From contig CAVYMJ010000006.1 of the NCBI GenBank assembly GCA_963769585.1, positions 1,178,001 through 1,242,000 of the forward strand: a stretch of 64,000 nucleotides of DNA, given 5' to 3'. The notes below the pieces were generated by a model that had not been told where the DNA came from, ran no database searches, and was given only the letters and a program-made list of their open reading frames with translations. Shown here piece after piece: positions 55,192 through 64,000 of the stretch. This stretch comes from SSC3 sp963769585 (GTDB lineage: Bacteria > Actinomycetota > Actinomycetes > Propionibacteriales > Nocardioidaceae). Both the position numbers and the translations under genes were made by a program. The first letter of the stretch is position 1; every line of letters begins with the position of its first letter.

Positions 55192-56232
55192 ATGGCCGGG
55201 TCCGGGTACGCCGCCGAGGTCGAGACCCTGGCCAGGGCACGCCTGCCCGAGGCCGTCCACCGATACTTCCGGCAAGGCGCCTGGGAGAGCGTGAGCGCGC
55301 TCGAGGCAGAGCGCGCCTGGGATACGTTCAGGCTCAAGCCCCGCGTGCTCAACGACGTCAGCGACGTCAGCACGGCTGTGAGGCTGCTGGATAACGACTA
55401 CCCGACCCCGTTCGCAATCGCACCGACCACGCTCCAGCGCGCCGCCCACCCCGATGGGGAGGTCGCGATGGCCCAGGCCGCTGCCCAGGCAAGCACTCTG
55501 CTGGTGCTCTCCAGCAACGCGGGCTCGACCTTCGAGGCGGTCGCCGCAACCGGCGTGGACTGGTGGCTACAGCTCTACGTCACCGCCGAGCGGAAACCGA
55601 GTGCGGCGGTCCTCGAACGAGCAGTGGCCGCAGGGGCCAAGGCGGTGGTGCTCACCGCGGACACCCCCGAGGTCGGGAACAAGCTCGACGGTCCGGGCCA
55701 ATCCGTGTGGGACCTGGTCGAGCCCTCCTGGCTCCGGGTCAACTTCCCGCCTGGAACAGACGACGTACCGGGCCACCAGAAGGCCACCGACCTCGGCCCC
55801 CGGGACGTCTCCTGGCTCGCCGACGTGGGCGGGGTGCCGGTGGTGGTCAAGGGCGTGCTGCGTCCCGACGATGCACGCCGCTGCGTAGACGCCGGCGCGG
55901 CGGCGGTCTGGGTGTCCAACCACGGTGGACGCCAGCTCGACTTCGCACTCGCAACCGCTGACGCCCTCGAAGACGTCGTCGCCGAGGTCGGGAGCGACGT
56001 CGAGGTGTACGTCGACGGGGGAGTGCGGAGCGGACGGCAGGCCCTGGTGGCAGCGGCCCTCGGGGCCCGGGCCGTCTTTCTGGGGAGGCCGCCACTCTTC
56101 GCGCTCTCCGTGGACGGCGGCGCGGGAGTCCTCCGGCTGATCGACGAGCTCCAAGCCGAGCTCCGGGAGGCCCTTCGGCTCGCAGGCACCCCTGACTGGT
56201 CAGCCGTGCCGCGCGACCTGCTGGTGCGCTGA
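55192..56232 (+). CDS. FMN-dependent alpha-hydroxy-acid oxidase family protein
   Basis: 346-residue FMN barrel of the lactate/glycolate oxidase family. The catalytic His-Arg is in SNHGGRQLD; LQLYV (active-site Tyr), LTADTPEVGNK and VVKGVLRPDDA supply the other active residues. The N-terminal GG of the usual YxxGGxxDE is changed (YFRQGAWESVS), and the mid-protein loop is short compared with typical 370-390-residue members. Substrate unknown. It begins six bases after tyrS, likely co-transcribed. Confidence 0.88.
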   Translation: MAGSGYAAEVETLARARLPEAVHRYFRQGAWESVSALEAERAWDTFRLKPRVLNDVSDVSTAVRLLDNDYPTPFAIAPTTLQRAAHPDGEVAMAQAAAQASTLLVLSSNAGSTFEAVAATGVDWWLQLYVTAERKPSAAVLERAVAAGAKAVVLTADTPEVGNKLDGPGQSVWDLVEPSWLRVNFPPGTDDVPGHQKATDLGPRDVSWLADVGGVPVVVKGVLRPDDARRCVDAGAAAVWVSNHGGRQLDFALATADALEDVVAEVGSDVEVYVDGGVRSGRQALVAAALGARAVFLGRPPLFALSVDGGAGVLRLIDELQAELREALRLAGTPDWSAVPRDLLVR

Positions 56233-56364
56233 GGAGTTACAGCGCTGTGTTTCGGATGGCCGAACGGCCCCCTCCCAAGCCACGCACGCGCTGGTAACCG
56301 GAGTGGCAAAACCGCCCCTGACCTGCGGCTTTACCAATGTGACCCGCGCCACGCGGGTCCCGAT

Positions 56365-56394
56365 TTGACTTGCTTCGGCGCGGCTCACTAATGT
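56365..56394 (+). promoter_or_regulatory. rRNA operon promoter P1
   Basis: -35 TTGACT (56365-56370), 18-base spacer, -10 TAATGT (56389-56394). The -35 lies in the block CCCGATTTGAC, repeated at P2. Downstream GCCGAGAGGCC (56428-56438) is also repeated after P2. Confidence 0.8.
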
Positions 56395-56568
56395 TCACCT
56401 CGTCGCCAGGGAGCGGCGGGACGCAAGGCCGAGAGGCCGGGCGGCCGGCCCCGGGCGAAACCCCACAACAGATCACCTCCTCCGAGGCAGACTGAGTGCG
56501 CGCCTAAGCGGCCTCAGAACAGCTCGGTCAAGGCGATCTGTGACGGGGCCGGAGGCGCAGGACCCGAT

Positions 56569-56597
56569 TTGACGGGCCCAGCAAGACCCGGTAAGTT
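56569..56597 (+). promoter_or_regulatory. rRNA operon promoter P2
   Basis: -35 TTGACG (56569-56574), 17-base spacer, -10 TAAGTT (56592-56597). It shares CCCGATTTGAC with P1, 204 bases apart, and is followed by GCCGAGAGGCC at 56621-56631. Confidence 0.75.
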
Positions 56598-56852
56598 TTA
56601 CTAGGTTGCCCCCCAGCGAGGCCGAGAGGCCTGACTGCGGTGCGCGCTTGATCCTTGAGAACTCAACAGTGTGCTAAAAGTCGACGAATTAATTTGTAAC
56701 GCCAGTCGACAGGTTACGAGGCCAGCTTGCTGGACTCGGTATCTGTCAGACGAATCCTTTGGTAAGACGGCCCTCATTCGTGGGGGCCACTCTTGCCAGG
56801 AGCAACTCCTAACAGAGTCGATGAACAGCCTTCGGGCTGACATCAATAGATT
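56598..56852 (+). other. 16S rRNA 5' leader with processing stem
   Basis: Spacer without a gene. TTGAGAACTCAACAGTGTGC is the actinobacterial rrn leader box. ACTCAACAGTGTGCTA (56661-56676) pairs with TAGCACACTGTTGGGT (58562-58577) in the spacer after 16S, with one G-U pair, forming the 16S RNase III-type processing stem. Short open frames here are not genes. Confidence 0.8.
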
Positions 56853-61843
<4,991 letters not shown>

Positions 61844-61921
61844 CTACATCGATTTGCGCGTCCACTGTGTGGTTCCCGAGTTACGGTCGGGGACCTTTTA
61901 GGTCAGACATAACTCAATAGA

Positions 61922-62040
61922 GTTTCGGCGGCCATAGCGAAGGGGAAACACCCGGCTCCATTCCGAACCCGGAAGTTAAGCCCTTCAGCGCCGATGGTAC
62001 TGCAGGTGAGAACCTGTGGGAGAGTAGGACGTCGCCGGAC
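61922..62040 (+). rRNA. rrf: 5S ribosomal RNA
   Basis: About 119 bases. GGCGGCCATAGCGAAGGGGA, CCGAACCCGGAAGTTAAGCC and the 3' GGGAGAGTAGGACGTCGCC form the normal 5S structure with pairing of both ends. Confidence 0.96.
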
Positions 62041-62049
62041 ATACTTTGC

Positions 62050-62081
62050 CGAAGAGGCCACCTTTATGGGTGGCCTCTTCG
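62050..62081 (+). terminator. rRNA operon terminator
   Basis: Thirteen-base perfect stem CGAAGAGGCCACC / GGTGGCCTCTTCG with a six-base loop, ten bases after 5S. A strong terminator despite the weak T run. Confidence 0.9.
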
Positions 62082-62167
62082 TGCGTTAACAGTCAGTTCC
62101 TGGACTCGCTTTGCGAGCGACGGCACCCGGACTGCAAGATGGCAGGTACGTCGACGAGAGGTACGAA

Positions 62168-63157
62168 GTGGCAGGGGATTCACGACCGAGCGGCAGCTCT
62201 GACCGGCGCGGTGGCGGCGCCCGCGGGGGCTCGGGCGGCAGATCGGGCGGTCGCACGGGAGGTAGCACGGGCGGTAGTGCGTCCCGTGGCGGCAAGCCGC
62301 CGGCTCGAGGTGGGTCCGGAGACCGCCGTGGCGGCGCTGGGCGCGGCGCTGCCGGAGCGGGGGCCCAAGGACGCGACCGGGACGGACGTTCGGGCGGGCG
62401 CGGCGCGCCGCGTGAGCGACGCGAGGAGCGCGCACCGCGCTCGGTGGACCAGGCCAAGTACGACGGCCCGCCGCTCGACGAGGCGATCACCGGCAAAGAG
62501 CTGGACAAGAACGTCCTTGCGCAGCTTCGCGGTCTTCCCGAGAAGCTGGCCTCCCGTGTTGCGCGGCACCTCGCGGCCGCGGGGATGCTGATCGACTCCG
62601 ATCCGAAGACGGCCTACGAGCACACGCTGGCGGCGCGAGCCCGCGCTGCACGGGTGGCTGTGGTCCGGGAGGCCTGTGGCGAGGCGGCGTACGCGGCGGG
62701 AGAGTTCGCTGAGGCCCTGTCGGAGCTGCGCGCGGCGCGCCGCATGAACGGCGTGAACGACTACCTGCCGGTGATGGCTGACTGCGAGCGCGCCCTGGGC
62801 CGTCCTGAGAAGGCGCTGGCCCTGGCCAAGAACCCCTCGGTCGCCAAGCTTGCGCCCGAGCTCAAGGCGGAGATGACGATCGTGGAAGCGGGGGCGCGCG
62901 CCGACCTCGGGGAGGTCGAGGGTGCGCTCCGCACGCTCGAGAACGCCCCGATCAGGTCGAGCTCGCGAGCCGACTGGGTGGCCCGACTGCGCTACGCGTA
63001 CGCGGACCTGCTGCTGGTCGCCGGAAGGCGAGAAGAGGCCATCGAATGGTTCCACCGCACCGCCGGAGTCGACGGGAACGAGGTCACCGACGCGGCCGAG
63101 CGCCTGATCGAGCTCGAGGGGCTGTCGGTCACCGACACCTTCGACGGCGAGGACTGA
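62168..63157 (+). CDS. TPR-like protein with Gly/Arg-rich N-terminus
   Basis: 329 residues from GTG 62168, placed by GAGAGG six bases upstream. Residues about 5-95 are low-complexity, dominated by Gly, Arg and Ser with many RGG/GGR triplets, and should be disordered and basic, suggesting RNA binding. The rest is helical with tetratricopeptide-type repeats (AAYAAGEFAEALSELRAARR, ADCERALGRPEKALALAKN, ARADLGEVEGALRTLENA). Similar TPR proteins lie near rrn/tyrS in related actinobacteria. Function unknown. Confidence 0.8.
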   Translation: MAGDSRPSGSSDRRGGGARGGSGGRSGGRTGGSTGGSASRGGKPPARGGSGDRRGGAGRGAAGAGAQGRDRDGRSGGRGAPRERREERAPRSVDQAKYDGPPLDEAITGKELDKNVLAQLRGLPEKLASRVARHLAAAGMLIDSDPKTAYEHTLAARARAARVAVVREACGEAAYAAGEFAEALSELRAARRMNGVNDYLPVMADCERALGRPEKALALAKNPSVAKLAPELKAEMTIVEAGARADLGEVEGALRTLENAPIRSSSRADWVARLRYAYADLLLVAGRREEAIEWFHRTAGVDGNEVTDAAERLIELEGLSVTDTFDGED

Positions 63158-63175
63158 CCGAGTCCGCTGGGCCCG

Positions 63176-64000
63176 TCACCGGTCCCGCAGGTCCCGCATC
63201 ACGACCCCCATCCGGGGCTTGGGTGCGAACGAGGTCGACTTGCGGGGCAGCTGGTCTCCTGCGGCAACAGCGTGAGTCACATCGGCCAGGGTCGGCGGTC
63301 TGACCACCACGACCACCGACGGCTCCTGGGTCGCCACCTGCAGCGCCTGGTCGAGGTCATGGTGGTAGCTGACCTGCTTCTCATCGACCCCCCAGGCGGG
63401 CAGCAGCACGTGGTGGAGCACCGCCGCGTCGACCGGTGAGCTCCGTCCGGTGGTCAGCCGGGCCCAGCGACTGCCGTCTGACAGCCAGAAGACCGCAGCC
63501 GCGCCCTCGTCCCGCTCACCAGGGGTCGAGGGGCCGCCGCTGACGAGCTCGAACCCGTCATGACGCTCCGCGGCCGCCTCCTCGACGTCGGGCAGGGTAA
63601 GTCCGGCGATCACTCGGTGGATCGGCCCGATGCGCAGGGCGCTGCCATCGTCGGCCACCAGCATGGCCAGCCCGAAGGACCAGGGCGAGTCCGGACCGGT
63701 GCTCAGCTCTGCCTCGAGGCTGCGATACGCGGCATACCGGTGGTGGCCGTCGGCGATCAGCGCCTGTTGTGGGGCAAGCTCGTCGGCGATCCGGCGCAGC
63801 TCGCCCGGGTCCGTGACCGCCCACAATCGGTGCGTGCTGCGGTCGAGGGCCGTGAAGCCGGCAAGGGGCTCCCGAGCCGAGACGGCGTCGTAGGTGTCGC
63901 GCAGCAGCGGGGTGCCCGGGTGCACCAGCAGGATCGGCTCGAGGTTGGTCTCCGTGGTCCGCATCAGCAGCGTGCGGTCCTCTACCGGGCCGGGCATCAC
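63176..64000 (-). CDS. DUF1015 family protein (truncated by window end)
   Basis: At least 274 C-terminal residues; the frame stays open to the last base, so the start lies outside. ALIADGHHRYAAYRSLEAEL is the family's hallmark (a ParB-like/SerK-related fold in some members); ILLVHPGTP and LLPAWGVDEKQVSY also fit. Function not established. Convergent with the TPR gene. Confidence 0.85.
   Translation of the reverse strand: MMPGPVEDRTLLMRTTETNLEPILLVHPGTPLLRDTYDAVSAREPLAGFTALDRSTHRLWAVTDPGELRRIADELAPQQALIADGHHRYAAYRSLEAELSTGPDSPWSFGLAMLVADDGSALRIGPIHRVIAGLTLPDVEEAAAERHDGFELVSGGPSTPGERDEGAAAVFWLSDGSRWARLTTGRSSPVDAAVLHHVLLPAWGVDEKQVSYHHDLDQALQVATQEPSVVVVVRPPTLADVTHAVAAGDQLPRKSTSFAPKPRMGVVMRDLRDR

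Overview
The window is chromosomal DNA from a high-GC actinobacterium. Supporting signs are heavy GTG/TTG start usage, strings of 1- to 4-base start/stop overlaps, an actinobacterial mihF-gmk-rpoZ-coaBC-metK-priA order, mycothiol-type enzymes, and an actinobacterial 16S/23S/5S operon. Gene order and the rRNA style fit Propionibacteriales (Nocardioides-like). The genus is inference and was not tested by any search.

Region by region: (1) 1-8369, the distal pyrimidine operon (carA, carB, class 2 pyrD, a pyrK-like flavoprotein, a second DHODH-like protein with a degraded active site, pyrF) plus a small lipoprotein. (2) 8467-17951, a core block: mihF, gmk, rpoZ, coaBC, metK, a helicase-less priA, def, fmt (one frameshift), rsmB, rpe. 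(3) 17949-22298, an accessory-looking insert bounded by a 6 x 22-bp tandem array on the left and two inverted copies of the same 22-bp-period motif on the right. It carries a response regulator, a sensor kinase broken by two frameshifts, a small membrane protein and a small secreted protein. (4) 22376-27221, an FMN riboswitch and ribD-ribE-ribBA-ribH, then hisE-hisG. (5) 27205-33029, mixed small operons: PH-domain protein, methyltransferase, GNAT, a three-gene minus-strand operon, SseB and Tdi1-like proteins, DUF1844. (6) 33344-40857, translation genes infC (apparent AUC start), rpmI, rplT, an rRNA methyltransferase, then a SnoaL-like protein, an orphan soluble histidine kinase, pheS and pheT. 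(7) 40920-44189, MOSC protein, mycothiol-dependent isomerase-like protein and a berberine-bridge-type flavoenzyme. (8) 44286-53262, one continuous arginine operon argC-[ACT protein]-argJ-B-D-F-R-G-H with a likely ArgR operator over the argC start. (9) 53246-56232, a 3-methyladenine glycosylase, tyrS and an FMN alpha-hydroxy-acid oxidase. (10) 56365-62081, an rRNA operon with duplicated promoters, processing stems and a strong terminator, followed by a Gly/Arg-rich TPR protein and a DUF1015 protein cut by the window end.

The genes are mostly housekeeping: carbamoyl phosphate links the pyr operon to the arg operon; rpe and the rib genes share pentose-phosphate chemistry; def and fmt act at the two ends of N-formylmethionine handling. 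The most unusual items are the ACT/CASTOR-like protein embedded in the arginine operon, the PyrK-plus-degenerate-DHODH pair inside the pyrimidine operon, and the repeat-bounded insert between rpe and the riboflavin operon. Three apparent single-base insertions (one in fmt, two in the kinase) may reflect sequence errors rather than biology.
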